From NCBI RefSeq assembly GCF_025133575.1, contig NZ_CP104011.1:4968965-5032964 (forward strand): a stretch of DNA of 64,000 nt. Reading direction: 5' to 3'. Positions 1-8,189 of this stretch are shown here, in pieces (position 1 is the stretch's first letter; the number at the start of each line of letters is the position of its first letter). A model generated the notes under the pieces. The model was not told the origin of the DNA, did not search any database, and saw nothing but the letters and a program-made list of their open reading frames with translations. The translations under genes were made by a program, and so were the position numbers. This stretch comes from Pseudomonas sp. GCEP-101. GTDB lineage: Bacteria; Pseudomonadota; Gammaproteobacteria; Pseudomonadales; Pseudomonadaceae.

Positions 1-1208
1 CCTACGTGCGCAGCACGCCCAACAGCTGGGCGCCGATGTCCTACGACCCGGCGATGAACACCGTCTTCCTGCCCATGGGCAGCTCCTCCACCGACATCTA
101 TGGCGTGGAGCGCACCCGGCTCGACCACACCTACGGCGCGTCCGTCCTCGCCCTGGACGCCACCACCGGTGCGCAGAAGTGGGTCTACCAGACCGTGCAC
201 AACGACCTCTGGGACTTCGACCTGCCGATGCAGCCGAGCCTGATCGACTTCCCGCTGGCCGACGGCAAGACCGTGCCCGCCGTGGTGATCGGCACCAAGG
301 CCGGGCAGATCTACGTGCTCGACCGCGCCACCGGCAAACCGCTCACCGAGGTGAAGGACGTTCCGGTCAAGCCGGGCAACATTCCCAACGAGCCCTATTC
401 GCCGACCCAGCCGCGCTCCGTCGGCATGCCGCAGATCGGCGCGCAGACCCTCACCGAGTCGGACATGTGGGGCGCCACGCCCTATGACCAGCTGCTGTGC
501 CGCATCGACTTCAAGAAGATGCGCTATGACGGTCTCTACACCGCGCCGGGCACCGACCTGTCGCTGAGCTTCCCCGGCTCCCTGGGCGGCATGAACTGGG
601 GCAGCCTCTCCACCGACCCGGTGCATGGCTTCATCTTCGTCAACGACATGCGCCTGGGCCTGTGGATCCAGATGATCCCCTCGGCGAACAAGGGCGCGGC
701 GGCCGGCGGTGGTGAAGCGCTGAACACCGGCATGGGCGCCGTGCCGCTCAAGGGCACGCCCTACGCGGTGAACAAGAACCGCTTCCTCTCGGTGGCCGGC
801 ATTCCCTGCCAGGCGCCGCCGTTCGGCACTCTCACCGCCATCGACCTGAAGACCCGCCAGGTGGCCTGGCAGGTACCGGTGGGCACCGTGGAAGACACCG
901 GCCCGCTGGGCATCCGCATGCACCTGCCGATCCCCATCGGCCTGCCGACGCTCGGCGGCACGCTGTCCACCCAGGGCGGCCTGGTGTTCATCGCCGGCAC
1001 CCAGGACTTCTACCTGCGCGCCTACGACAGCAGCAACGGCCGGGAAATCTGGAAGGCCCGCCTGCCGGTCGGCAGCCAGGGCGGCCCGATGACCTATGTC
1101 TCGCCCAAAACCGGCAAGCAATTCATCGTCGTCACCGCTGGCGGCGCGCGCCAGTCCCCCGACCGTGGCGACTACGTGATGGCCTACGCCCTGCCCGACC
1201 AGCAGTGA
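1..1208 (+). CDS. gcd: PQQ-dependent membrane glucose dehydrogenase, C-terminal part (5' end outside window)
   Basis: This is the C-terminal 402 or so residues of the inner-membrane quinoprotein that oxidises glucose to gluconate in the periplasm and passes electrons to ubiquinone. The reading frame is open from the first base (first full codon at 3, TAC), so the gene starts upstream. The visible part has the repeated eight-bladed propeller signatures: WVYQTVHNDLWDFDLP, IYVLDRATGKPL, and a final GGPMTYVSPKTGKQFIVV strand. The tail AGGARQSPDRGDYVMAYALP is typical of membrane glucose dehydrogenases. The five N-terminal membrane helices lie outside the window. Gene order gcd then oprB fits a role in periplasmic glucose use. 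A terminator follows, so oprB is probably separately transcribed or only partly read through. Confidence 0.95.
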   Translation, partial: YVRSTPNSWAPMSYDPAMNTVFLPMGSSSTDIYGVERTRLDHTYGASVLALDATTGAQKWVYQTVHNDLWDFDLPMQPSLIDFPLADGKTVPAVVIGTKAGQIYVLDRATGKPLTEVKDVPVKPGNIPNEPYSPTQPRSVGMPQIGAQTLTESDMWGATPYDQLLCRIDFKKMRYDGLYTAPGTDLSLSFPGSLGGMNWGSLSTDPVHGFIFVNDMRLGLWIQMIPSANKGAAAGGGEALNTGMGAVPLKGTPYAVNKNRFLSVAGIPCQAPPFGTLTAIDLKTRQVAWQVPVGTVEDTGPLGIRMHLPIPIGLPTLGGTLSTQGGLVFIAGTQDFYLRAYDSSNGREIWKARLPVGSQGGPMTYVSPKTGKQFIVVTAGGARQSPDRGDYVMAYALPDQQ

Positions 1209-1261
1209 ACGCCCAGGCGTAAGCATCCTATCGCGCCCGCCTCGTGCGGGCGCTTCCTTGC

Positions 1262-1290
1262 GGCGCGGCCCTACCACCGCGCCTTTTTTT
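1262..1290 (+). terminator. Rho-independent terminator after gcd
   Basis: A perfect 7-bp stem GGCGCGG/CCGCGCC (1262-1268 and 1277-1283) is followed directly by seven T. A second GC hairpin (GCGCCCGC/GCGGGCGC, 1233-1253) lies just upstream. It sits 26 bp before the oprB start codon, so it could also attenuate gcd-oprB readthrough. Confidence 0.8.
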
Positions 1291-1315
1291 ATTCGCAGCA
1301 CGATCAGGAACTACC

Positions 1316-2581
1316 ATGCGCACTACCCTTCGCCTCACGCCCGGCCTGCTGCTGTGCGTCGCCTCGCTACCGGCGCTGGCTGAAGAAGGCCTGCTTGAAC
1401 GCAACACCCTCACCGGCGACTGGGGCGGCTTGCGCCACCAGCTGGAAGCGGACGGCGTCAAATTCACCGGCGACTACAGCGGCGAGACCGCCTACAACGC
1501 CCACGGCGGCCAGCACCGCTCGGCGCGCTATTCGCAGAACATCAAGCTGGGCGTGCAGTTCGACCTGTCGAAACTCTACGGCCTGGACAACGCCGGCAAG
1601 GTCCAGCTGACCCTCAATGACCGCCGCGGCAACAGTGCCTCGGAAGAGCTGGTCGGCAACCGCCTGCCGGTGCAGGAAAACTACGGCGGCCTCTACACCC
1701 GCCTGACCGAGCTGAGCTACGAGCGCGACCTGGGCCAGGCGGTGAACCTCAAGCTCGGCTACATGGCCATGGGCAACGACGTTGGCGGGCTGGACAGCGG
1801 CATCCTCTGCCACTTCATGAACGCCGGCTTCTGCGGCCACCCGCTGAACATGTCCGGCGGCAGCGGCTGGACCAACTACCCCAACGCTCACCTCGGCGCG
1901 CGGGTGAAGTACAGCTTCGCGCCCGACTGGCAACTGCGCATCGCCGCCTTCAACGTCGACCCGCAGAGCAACGGCAACTCCAGCCGCGCCTGGCACCTCA
2001 CGCCCAAGCACACCACCGGCACCGTGGTGCCCATCGAGCTGGTCTACAAGCCCCAGGGCGAGCTGCCGGGCGAGTACAAGCTGGGCTGGTACTACGACAG
2101 CTCCGACGCCCAGCGCATCGGCAGCAGCAAGGAGGTGGCCGGTCGCGGCGGCCACTACCTGCTGGTGGACCAGGCCGTGTGGAACGACCCGGCCTCTCGG
2201 GGCCGCAGCCTGCACCTGTTCGGCCAGGCCTCGGCCGCCAGCAGCGCCGCCTCGCCCTTCACCAAGTGGTACGGCGCCGGTGTCGTGCTCTACAAGCCGT
2301 TCGATGCCCGCCCCAAGGACAGCCTCGCGCTGGGCTATGGCCGCGCCGTACCCAACCCGCGCAGCCGCGACGTGCAGCAGGACAACGCCTACGCCAATGG
2401 CCAGGACTACCCGAACCTCGACAGCGGCGAACAACTGATCGAGCTGAGCTACGGCTACCAGGCCACTCCCTGGCTGACCCTGCGCCCGGATCTGCAATAC
2501 GTCATCGAGCCCGGCGCCTTCTCCGGCCAGGACATCGACAATGCCCTGCTGCTGGGCCTGCAGGTGAAAGCGAGCTTCTGA
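1316..2581 (+). CDS. oprB: OprB-family carbohydrate-selective porin
   Basis: Outer-membrane beta-barrel porin of 421 residues for glucose and related sugars. A Sec signal peptide is visible (MRTTLRLTPG, hydrophobic LLLCVASL, cleavage after ALA before EEGLLERNTLTGDWGG). The GDWGGLRHQLEADGV segment, the alternating aromatic strands and the C-terminal LLLGLQVKASF ending in Phe are typical of the OprB family. The ATG at 1316 has AGGA about 6 bases upstream; the frame is open further upstream but those codons cross the gcd terminator. The position after gcd supports a role in sugar entry for periplasmic oxidation. Pseudomonads often carry more than one OprB, so the paralogue number is not settled. 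Confidence 0.92.
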   Translation: MRTTLRLTPGLLLCVASLPALAEEGLLERNTLTGDWGGLRHQLEADGVKFTGDYSGETAYNAHGGQHRSARYSQNIKLGVQFDLSKLYGLDNAGKVQLTLNDRRGNSASEELVGNRLPVQENYGGLYTRLTELSYERDLGQAVNLKLGYMAMGNDVGGLDSGILCHFMNAGFCGHPLNMSGGSGWTNYPNAHLGARVKYSFAPDWQLRIAAFNVDPQSNGNSSRAWHLTPKHTTGTVVPIELVYKPQGELPGEYKLGWYYDSSDAQRIGSSKEVAGRGGHYLLVDQAVWNDPASRGRSLHLFGQASAASSAASPFTKWYGAGVVLYKPFDARPKDSLALGYGRAVPNPRSRDVQQDNAYANGQDYPNLDSGEQLIELSYGYQATPWLTLRPDLQYVIEPGAFSGQDIDNALLLGLQVKASF

Positions 2582-2599
2582 AACCTTCCTTGAGACAAA

Positions 2600-2627
2600 T
2601 TGATACAGTAACTCTTTGTTTTATAGG
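2600..2627 (+). promoter_or_regulatory. Possible sigma-70 promoter for the YegP-like gene
   Basis: TTGATA (2600-2605) and TATAGG (2622-2627) are separated by 16 bp, about 100 bp upstream of the ATG at 2725. The local sequence is AT-rich relative to its surroundings. Match is moderate only. Confidence 0.3.
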
Positions 2628-2724
2628 ACTTTTCCTATACGCCTGGCACGAGCGTGCTCCTACAATGGACTGTCACCCTGCGGGACCACCCGCAGATGTT
2701 GACACCGGTTATTTGGAGCGACTC

Positions 2725-3057
2725 ATGCCTGGTTGGTATGAAATCAAGGAACTCAGCAGCGGCACTCGCCGTGTACTTCTCAAGAACACCGCACACGGTA
2801 CCCTGCTGGAAACTCTCGCCTACCCCACACAGGAGGCAGCCGAGCAGGCCATCACCAGCCTGCGCAAGTCCTGTGCGGCGGTCGAGCGCTACAAGCGCCA
2901 GATGTCCGCGGGTGGCAAGAATTTCTTCGTGATCCGCGACAACACCGGTGCCGAGCTGCACACCAGCAAGCTGTACGACTCCGAAGCGTCTCGCGACCAG
3001 GCAATCGACATCATCGCCCAGGCCGGCCTCAGCACCGAACTGCGTTCCCACGGTTGA
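2725..3057 (+). CDS. YegP-like DUF1508 protein
   Basis: A 110-residue soluble protein made of two tandem beta-beta-alpha units. The first is about residues 3-50 (WYEIKELSSGTRRVLLKN); the second is about 66-108 (NFFVIRDNTGAELHTSKLY). This is the two-repeat layout of the YegP/DUF1508 family, whose units carry an aromatic start, a short turn and a surface strand. The biochemical role is unknown. The ATG at 2725 follows TTGGAGCGACTC, with GGAG 7-8 bases upstream. An AT-rich, promoter-like stretch precedes it and a strong terminator follows, so it is probably monocistronic. Family assignment is from sequence pattern only. Confidence 0.75.
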   Translation: MPGWYEIKELSSGTRRVLLKNTAHGTLLETLAYPTQEAAEQAITSLRKSCAAVERYKRQMSAGGKNFFVIRDNTGAELHTSKLYDSEASRDQAIDIIAQAGLSTELRSHG

Positions 3058-3075
3058 GTGAAGCCTGAACGAAAG

Positions 3076-3101
3076 AGCCCCGCGTCCCGCGGGGCTTTTT
3101 T
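3076..3101 (+). terminator. Rho-independent terminator
   Basis: Nine-bp perfect stem AGCCCCGCG/CGCGGGGCT with a three-base loop and a run of T to 3101, 18 bp after the stop of the YegP-like gene. Confidence 0.9.
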
Positions 3102-3142
3102 ATGGGCGGACGATGGCACGGGCGCGCGCGCCGACCCCACCC

Positions 3143-3215
3143 TGTAGGAGCGAGCCATGCTCGCGACCCCAGCGCCGGCCCTGCCGGCGGATCGCGGGCA
3201 TGGCCCGCTCCTACA
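3143..3215. repeat. REP pair with dissimilar arms (copy 1)
   Basis: Left arm TGTAGGAGCGAGCCATGCTC, a central GCCGGCCCTGCCGGC hairpin, and a right arm GCGGGCATGGCCCGCTCCTA in inverted orientation. The left and right arms are each palindromic but belong to different sub-types (GCGAGC versus GCGGGC). Nearly identical to the copy at 3330-3402. Confidence 0.85.
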
Positions 3216-3268
3216 ACAGCCGAGCCACGGAGCCATGGGCGCGATCTACAACACCGATGCTACACCCT

Positions 3269-3300
3269 GTAGGAGCGAGCCATGCTCGCGATCGCGGACG
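3269..3300. repeat. Single REP arm
   Basis: TGTAGGAGCGAGCCATGCTC followed by a different tail (GCGGACGAAGTCC), lying between the two longer REP pairs. Confidence 0.75.
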
Positions 3301-3329
3301 AAGTCCCAGATCCCAACACCGGCGCCCCC

Positions 3330-3402
3330 TGTAGGAGCGAGCCATGCTCGCGACCCCAGCGCCGGCCCTGCCGGCGAATCGCGGGCGTGGCCCGCTCCTA
3401 CA
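3330..3402. repeat. REP pair with dissimilar arms (copy 2)
   Basis: Same architecture as 3143-3215 with only a few differences. Its right end overlaps the 3' end of the GFA-family gene and supplies that gene's stop codon (complement of CTA at 3398-3400). Confidence 0.85.
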
Positions 3403-3763
3403 GGTCCGGGGCGGCGACGGTGGACATGCTCTTGCCATCCACCTGCCGCGTCGGCAGGGAGGCGGGGTCGAAGCCATCGATGCAGCAGGCGTTCACGCTG
3501 AGCAGCGCCGGGTTGCTGCGGCGCTGGTGATAGACGTAGATCCCGCACGTCCCGCAGAAATAATGCAGGGCCACGCCACTGTTCCAGCGATACAGGCGCA
3601 AGGCCTGCTCGCCGCGGGTCAGGCGAAATCGGTCCTTCGCCACGGTCGCCATCAGCGCATTGCGCTTGCCGCACAGCGAGCAGTCGCAGCGCACCAGTTC
3701 ATCGAGCTCCGCCTCGAAGGCGAAGGCCACCGCGCCGCAGTGGCAGGTGCCGGTGTAATGCAT
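3398..3763 (-). CDS. GFA / CENP-V family zinc protein
   Basis: A 121-residue cytoplasmic protein of the glutathione-dependent formaldehyde-activating (GFA) fold. Zinc-binding cysteine clusters are visible: CHCGAVAF near residue 8, CDCSLCGKRN near 27, and CGTCGIYVYHQ near 70. Family members bind structural and catalytic zinc and are linked to S-hydroxymethyl-glutathione chemistry, but most are uncharacterised, so the substrate is unknown. The ATG at 3763 has AGGAGG nine bases upstream; an in-frame TTG two codons earlier is too close to it. The last codons (CTG TAG) come from a REP element, so the natural C-terminus has probably been replaced or trimmed. Divergent from the MFS gene. Confidence 0.85.
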   Translation of the reverse strand: MHYTGTCHCGAVAFAFEAELDELVRCDCSLCGKRNALMATVAKDRFRLTRGEQALRLYRWNSGVALHYFCGTCGIYVYHQRRSNPALLSVNACCIDGFDPASLPTRQVDGKSMSTVAAPDL

Positions 3764-3916
3764 GAGCAAAGTCCTCCTGCTGGATACCCACAGCCTAGAC
3801 GGCCGCCCTATTCGTGAATGCAGTTCAACTATCCTTTGCTGTTCAGCGCGTTTTTCTCAATGACCGACTTCCGGACAATGCCCCTATCGCATCCCATTCG
3901 TCCGGAGCCCCACAAC

Positions 3917-5116
3917 ATGCCACTCGCCCTGCTGGCGCTGACCCTCAGCGCCTTTGCCATCGGCACGACGGAGTTCGTCATCGTCGGCCTGATCCCCACC
4001 ATCGCCAGCGATCTGGGCGTCACCCTGCCCTCTGCCGGCCTGCTGGTCAGCCTCTACGCCCTGAGCGTCGCCATCGGCGCGCCGCTGCTCACCGCCATGA
4101 CCGGGCGCATCCCGCGCAAGGCGCTGCTGGTCGGGCTGATGGCGCTGTTCACCCTCGGCAACCTGGTGGCCTGGCAGGCGCCCAGCTACGCCTCGCTGAT
4201 CGTTGCGCGCATCCTCACGGGCCTCGCCCATGGCGTGTTCTTCTCCGTCGGCTCGATCATCGCCACCAACCTGGTGAGCAAGGACAAGGCCGCCAGCGCC
4301 ATCGCCACCATGTTCAGCGGCATGACCGTCGCCTTCGTCACCGGCATCCCGCTGGGCACATTCATCGGCCAGCACCTGGGCTGGCGCGTGACCTTCCTGG
4401 TGGTCGCCGCCTTCGGCGTGGTCGCCCTGCTCGGCAGCCTGCTGTTCGTGCCCAAGCATATCCAGCACACCCCGCCGGCCCCGCTGCTGCGCCAGGCCCG
4501 GGTGCTGCTGCAGCCGCGCCTGCTGCTGGTCTACGCCATGACGGCGGTGGGCTACGGCGGCTCGCTGATCGCCTTCACCTTCTTAGCGCCGATTCTCCAG
4601 GACCTCGCCGGCTTCAGCCCGAACATGGTCGGCGCCGTGCTCCTGGCCTACGGTGTCTCGGTGGCCATCGGCAACATCTGGGGCGGCCGCCTGGCCGATG
4701 CGCGCGGTCCGGTCAGCGCCCTGAAGATCATCTTCGGCCTGCTGGCATCGGTTCTGCTGGTGCTCACCTTCACCGCCGGCAACCCGTGGCTGGTGGTGCT
4801 GACTGTCCTGGCCTGGGGCGCCGTCGCCTTCGGCAACGTGCCGGGCCTGCAGGTCTACGTGGTGCAGCAGGCCGAGCGCGTGGCGCCGGACGCGGTGGAC
4901 GTCGCCGCCGGCTTCAACATCGCTGCGTTCAACCTCGGCGTGGCCGGCGGTTCCTGGGCGGGCGGCCTGGTGGTCAGCCACCTGGGCCTGGGCCATACGC
5001 CGTGGATCGCCGCCGTCGTCACCCTCGCCGCCTTCGGCCTGACCGCCCTCAGCGGCCGTCTGGACCGCCGCAATTCCACGGAACCGGCCGCCCCTGGCGC
5101 GGTTCCCACTCACTGA
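3917..5116 (+). CDS. MFS drug/metabolite exporter (DHA1 family, AraJ/YdhP-like)
   Basis: Inner-membrane proton antiporter of about 399 residues with 12 predicted helices. Recognisable features are TTEFVIVGLIPTIASDLGV in helix 1, the loop 2-3 motif GRIPRKALLVG and the helix 4 region ARILTGLAHGVFFSVGSIIA. It resembles the AraJ/YdhP/PbuE group of sugar, nucleoside or drug exporters; the substrate is not deducible. The ATG at 3917 has GGAG 9 bases upstream. In-frame ATGs at 3878 and 3860 would add a hydrophilic tail and have poor ribosome sites. It ends 19 bp before dkgB, with which it is probably co-transcribed. Confidence 0.88.
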   Translation: MPLALLALTLSAFAIGTTEFVIVGLIPTIASDLGVTLPSAGLLVSLYALSVAIGAPLLTAMTGRIPRKALLVGLMALFTLGNLVAWQAPSYASLIVARILTGLAHGVFFSVGSIIATNLVSKDKAASAIATMFSGMTVAFVTGIPLGTFIGQHLGWRVTFLVVAAFGVVALLGSLLFVPKHIQHTPPAPLLRQARVLLQPRLLLVYAMTAVGYGGSLIAFTFLAPILQDLAGFSPNMVGAVLLAYGVSVAIGNIWGGRLADARGPVSALKIIFGLLASVLLVLTFTAGNPWLVVLTVLAWGAVAFGNVPGLQVYVVQQAERVAPDAVDVAAGFNIAAFNLGVAGGSWAGGLVVSHLGLGHTPWIAAVVTLAAFGLTALSGRLDRRNSTEPAAPGAVPTH

Positions 5117-5135
5117 TCGACCAAGGAGATTTCCC

Positions 5136-5939
5136 ATGAGCGTTCCCGCATTCGGCCTCGGCACCTTCCGCCTCAAGGGCCAGACCGTCATCGACTCGAT
5201 CCGCACCGCACTGGAGCTGGGCTACCGCGCCATCGACACGGCGCAGATCTACGGCAACGAAGCCGACGTCGGCGAAGCCATCGCCGGTAGCCGGGTCAAG
5301 CGCGACGAGCTGTACCTGACCACCAAGATCTGGACCGAGAACTACGCCGCCGACAAGCTGATCCCCAGCCTCAAGGACAGCCTGCACAAGCTGCGCACCG
5401 ACCGTGTCGAGCTGACCCTGATCCACTGGCCGTCGCCCAAGGGCGAGGTGCCGGTCGCCGAGTTCATGGGCGCCCTGGCCGAGGCCAAGGCCCAGGGCCT
5501 GACGGGTGAGATCGGCGTGTCCAACTTCACCATCGCGCTGATGCAGGAAGCCATCGCCGCCGTCGGCGCCGGCCAGATCGCCACCAACCAGATCGAACTG
5601 CACCCCTACCTGCAGAACCGCAAGTTGGTGGATTTTGCCCGCAGCCAGGGCATCCACATCACCTCCTACATGACCCTGGGCTACGGCAAGGTGCTGGGCG
5701 ACGAGACCCTCATGGCGATCGCCAAGCGCCACGGCGTCACCCCGGCGCAGGTCACCCTGGCCTGGGCGATGCAACTGGGCTATTCGGTGATCCCGTCCTC
5801 CACCCGGCGCGAAAACCTCGAAGCCAACCTGCGCGCCGTCGACCTGCGCCTCTCCGACGCCGACCTGGCCGCCATCGCCGCGCTGGAGCGCAACGAGCGC
5901 ATCACCAGCCCGGAAAGCCTCGCGCCGGCCTGGGACTGA
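5136..5939 (+). CDS. dkgB: 2,5-diketo-D-gluconate reductase B-like aldo/keto reductase
   Basis: A 267-residue NADPH-dependent AKR with a TIM-barrel fold. Catalytic residues of the AKR tetrad can be placed: Asp34 and Tyr39 in AIDTAQIYGNEADVGEA, Lys in LTTKIWTENY, and His in LTLIHWPSP. NADPH-binding VIPSSTRRENLEANL lies near the C-terminus. It matches DkgB in length and motifs; this enzyme reduces 2,5-diketogluconate, methylglyoxal and other small carbonyls. Start ATG 5136 follows AAGGAGA. A link to glucose oxidation by the gcd product is possible but is inference. Confidence 0.9.
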   Translation: MSVPAFGLGTFRLKGQTVIDSIRTALELGYRAIDTAQIYGNEADVGEAIAGSRVKRDELYLTTKIWTENYAADKLIPSLKDSLHKLRTDRVELTLIHWPSPKGEVPVAEFMGALAEAKAQGLTGEIGVSNFTIALMQEAIAAVGAGQIATNQIELHPYLQNRKLVDFARSQGIHITSYMTLGYGKVLGDETLMAIAKRHGVTPAQVTLAWAMQLGYSVIPSSTRRENLEANLRAVDLRLSDADLAAIAALERNERITSPESLAPAWD

Positions 5940-5955
5940 TCCGCCGCCGTCCGAC

Positions 5956-5975
5956 AGCCGCCCCTCGGGGCGGCT
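5956..5975 (+). terminator. Hairpin after dkgB, possibly a leaky terminator
   Basis: Nine-bp perfect stem AGCCGCCCC/GGGGCGGCT with a two-base gap at the tip, but only a weak T run (TTCGCCGTTT). It could reduce readthrough into the dehydrogenase gene 20 bp further on. Confidence 0.45.
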
Positions 5976-5997
5976 TCGCCGTTTCCAAGGAGTTCCC

Positions 5998-7011
5998 ATG
6001 AATACACCCGTGCATGACTACGCCGCCTGGACCTGGACGCCCGGCAGTGGCCTCGACGGCCTGACCCTCGCCCGCCTGCCGGTGCCGACGCCAGGCCCGG
6101 ACGAGGTGCTGGTGGCCAATACGGCCATCGCGCTGAACCCGGTGGACTGGAAGATGATCGACTGGGGGCGCGACGACTGGCAGCCTGGCCAGGTGCCCGG
6201 CGTGGATGGCGTCGGTATCGTCATCGCGGTGGGCAGCGAGGTGAACCTGCGCGCCGGCGCCCGCGTCGCCTACCACCAGGCGCTGAGCCGTGGCGGCAGT
6301 TTCGCCGAATACAGCGTGCTGCGCGCCCGCGCCGTCTACCCGGTACCGGATGCGCTGGACGACGCCACCGCCGCCAGCCTGCCCTGCCCCGGCCTCACCG
6401 CCGCGCAGGCACTGGACAAGCTACCGGCCTGTGACCACCGCGACGTGCTGGTGACCGGCGCCGGTGGCGCCGTCGGCTACCTGCTGGCGCAACTGGCGCT
6501 GCAACGCGGGCTGCGGGTATGGGTGACGGCTTCGGCGAAACACCGCGAGCACCTGCTGCAACTGGGCGTCGCCGGGGTGTTCGACTACCGCGACGGCCAC
6601 TGGACCCAGCACCTGCTGGAAGCCCTCGGCCCGCGCCGACTGCACGGCATCTTCGACACTGTCAGCGGCAGCCACGCCGCCAGCCTTGCCCCGCTGCTGG
6701 GCTACAACGGCCATCTGGTGTGCATCCAGGACCGCCTGGAAAGCGCCCCGCTGCCCGCCTTCAGCACCGCCGTTTCGCTGCATGAAGTGGCGCTCAACAG
6801 CATCCACGCCCATGGCGAACGCCTCGATTGGCAGGTACTGCACGCTGCCGCGGCGCGCCTGATGCAGGGCGTCGCCGACGGCCAGTTGCAGGCGCCGGCC
6901 AAGCAGTTCTTCGAATTCTCCGAACTGCCCGATGCATTGCGCCGCTTGAAGTCTGGCGACGGCGGCGGTAAATGGATCAGTCGCCTGCCGGCGCCGATGG
7001 TCATGGCCTGA
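5998..7011 (+). CDS. Zinc-independent MDR-type alcohol dehydrogenase / quinone oxidoreductase
   Basis: A 337-residue medium-chain dehydrogenase/reductase. The N-terminal GroES-like domain contains ALNPVDWKMIDWG and PGVDGVGIVIAVGSEV. The Rossmann domain follows with VLVTGAGGAVGYLLAQLA (glycine-rich NADPH site) and FDYRDG. The structural-zinc cysteine cluster and the usual catalytic Cys/His zinc ligands are absent, so it belongs with NADPH:quinone reductase or enoyl-reductase-like members rather than true alcohol dehydrogenases. ATG 5998 is preceded by AAGGAG. Neighbouring reductases suggest a small carbonyl/quinone detoxification cluster; the substrate is unknown. Confidence 0.85.
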   Translation: MNTPVHDYAAWTWTPGSGLDGLTLARLPVPTPGPDEVLVANTAIALNPVDWKMIDWGRDDWQPGQVPGVDGVGIVIAVGSEVNLRAGARVAYHQALSRGGSFAEYSVLRARAVYPVPDALDDATAASLPCPGLTAAQALDKLPACDHRDVLVTGAGGAVGYLLAQLALQRGLRVWVTASAKHREHLLQLGVAGVFDYRDGHWTQHLLEALGPRRLHGIFDTVSGSHAASLAPLLGYNGHLVCIQDRLESAPLPAFSTAVSLHEVALNSIHAHGERLDWQVLHAAAARLMQGVADGQLQAPAKQFFEFSELPDALRRLKSGDGGGKWISRLPAPMVMA

Positions 7012-7037
7012 ACGCACCGCGGGACGATGCGTATTTC

Positions 7038-7105
7038 ACAGGAGCGAGCTTGCTCGCGAACCGCATTGCAGCGGGGTGGGTTCGCGAGCAAGCTCGCTCC
7101 TACAG
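7038..7105. repeat. REP inverted pair
   Basis: ACAGGAGCGAGCTTGCTCGC and its inverted partner GCGAGCAAGCTCGCTCCTAC flank a short GC spacer. It lies between two same-strand oxidoreductase genes and may trim or stabilise a shared transcript. Confidence 0.85.
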
Positions 7106-7133
7106 GTTTATTCCCGCATCAGAGGAGAACAAC

Positions 7134-7916
7134 ATGGATCTTGGCATCAAGGGCCGCTGGGCCGTGGTCTGCGCCGCCAGCAAGGGCCTGGGCAAGGGCT
7201 GCGCCCTGGCGCTGGCCCGCGAGGGCGTGAACCTGGCGATCAACGCCCGCGACGGCGCCACCCTCGCCGCCACCGCTGCCGAGCTGCGCCAGCTGGGCGT
7301 GGAGGTACGCGAAGTGGTTGGCGACATCAGCCAGCCGGAGGTGCGCGCCGCGCTGATCGCCGTCTGTCCGCAGGTGGACATCCTGGTCAACAATGCCGGC
7401 GGCCCGCCGCCCGGCGACTTCCGCGACTGGGAACGGCAAGACTGGCTGCGCGCCCTGGAGCTGAACATGCTCACGCCCATCGAGCTGATCAAGGCGACCA
7501 TCGACGGCATGGCCGAGCGCGGCTTCGGGCGCATCGTCAACATCACCTCCGGCGCGGTGAAGGCGCCCATCGACGTGCTCGGCCTGTCCAACGGCGCGCG
7601 CAGCGGCCTGACCGGCTTCGTCGCCGGCCTCGCCCGCCAGCCCCGGGTGGCCGGGCATAACGTGACCATCAACGGCCTGCTGCCCGGCTCCTTCGACACC
7701 GACCGCCTGCGCAGCGGCCTCCAGCGCGCGGCGCAACTGAGCGGGCGCGACGAAGGCGAGCTGGTGGACGCCGAAAAACGCGCCATCCCCGCCGGGCGTT
7801 TTGGCACGGCCGAGGAATTCGGCACCTTCTGCGCCTTCCTCTGCAGCGCCCAGGCCGGCTACCTGACCGGGCAGAACCTGCTGCTGGATGGCGGGGCCTA
7901 TCCGGGGACGTTCTGA
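7134..7916 (+). CDS. SDR-family protein lacking the canonical catalytic Tyr-Lys pair
   Basis: A 260-residue Rossmann-fold protein. The cofactor loop is CAASKGLGKG instead of TGxxxGxG, followed by VNNAGGPPPG (canonical NNAG). In the active-site region the Ser is kept (NITSGAVKAP), but where YxxxK is expected the sequence reads LGLSNGARSGLTGF, so both Tyr and Lys are missing. This pattern matches a known atypical 3-oxoacyl-ACP-reductase-like SDR subgroup whose activity is unclear. The C-terminus LTGQNLLLDGGAYPG is standard. ATG 7134 has AGAGGAG about 7 bases upstream. It is the last gene of a run of same-strand oxidoreductases, separated from the previous gene by a REP pair. Confidence 0.87.
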   Translation: MDLGIKGRWAVVCAASKGLGKGCALALAREGVNLAINARDGATLAATAAELRQLGVEVREVVGDISQPEVRAALIAVCPQVDILVNNAGGPPPGDFRDWERQDWLRALELNMLTPIELIKATIDGMAERGFGRIVNITSGAVKAPIDVLGLSNGARSGLTGFVAGLARQPRVAGHNVTINGLLPGSFDTDRLRSGLQRAAQLSGRDEGELVDAEKRAIPAGRFGTAEEFGTFCAFLCSAQAGYLTGQNLLLDGGAYPGTF

Positions 7917-7924
7917 CCTCCGCG

Positions 7925-7982
7925 CAGGAGCGGAGTGCGCGACGCTCTGACCGACCCTATCGCGGACGGAGTCCGCTCCTAC
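7925..7982. repeat. Degenerate REP pair
   Basis: CAGGAGCGGAGTGCGC and the inverted GCGGACGGAGTCCGCTCCTA close a 58-bp element just after the SDR stop codon. Confidence 0.65.
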
Positions 7983-7997
7983 GCCACCCCAAACACC

Positions 7998-8043
7998 TGT
8001 AGGAGCGGGCCACGCCCGCGATCCGCCGGCAAGGCCGGCGCTG
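7998..8043. repeat. REP arm of the GCGGGC type
   Basis: TGTAGGAGCGGGCCACGCCC followed by a GCCGGCAAGGCCGGC hairpin. The rest of 8044-8189 holds no gene I can support and should contain the promoter of the LysR gene. Confidence 0.75.
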
Positions 8044-8189
8044 GGCACGCGCCAGCGCTTGCCGGGAAACGACAAGGCCCCGCGCGGAACCCCGCAGACA
8101 CGGTCCGCTCCCCCAAGGGAGTCCGACGTTCAAGACAACCCGCCCGCACCTTCCTACAATCACTCCGCCGCCCCCGAACAGACCTGCCG

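Noticed and set aside
2590..2610. ATACAGTA resembling half of a LexA box upstream of the YegP-like gene
   Set aside because: Only one arm is present; no CTG partner at the right distance.
3143..3402. Possible CRISPR array in the REP cluster
   Set aside because: Units are palindromic, irregularly spaced and inverted; there are no uniform spacers and no cas genes.
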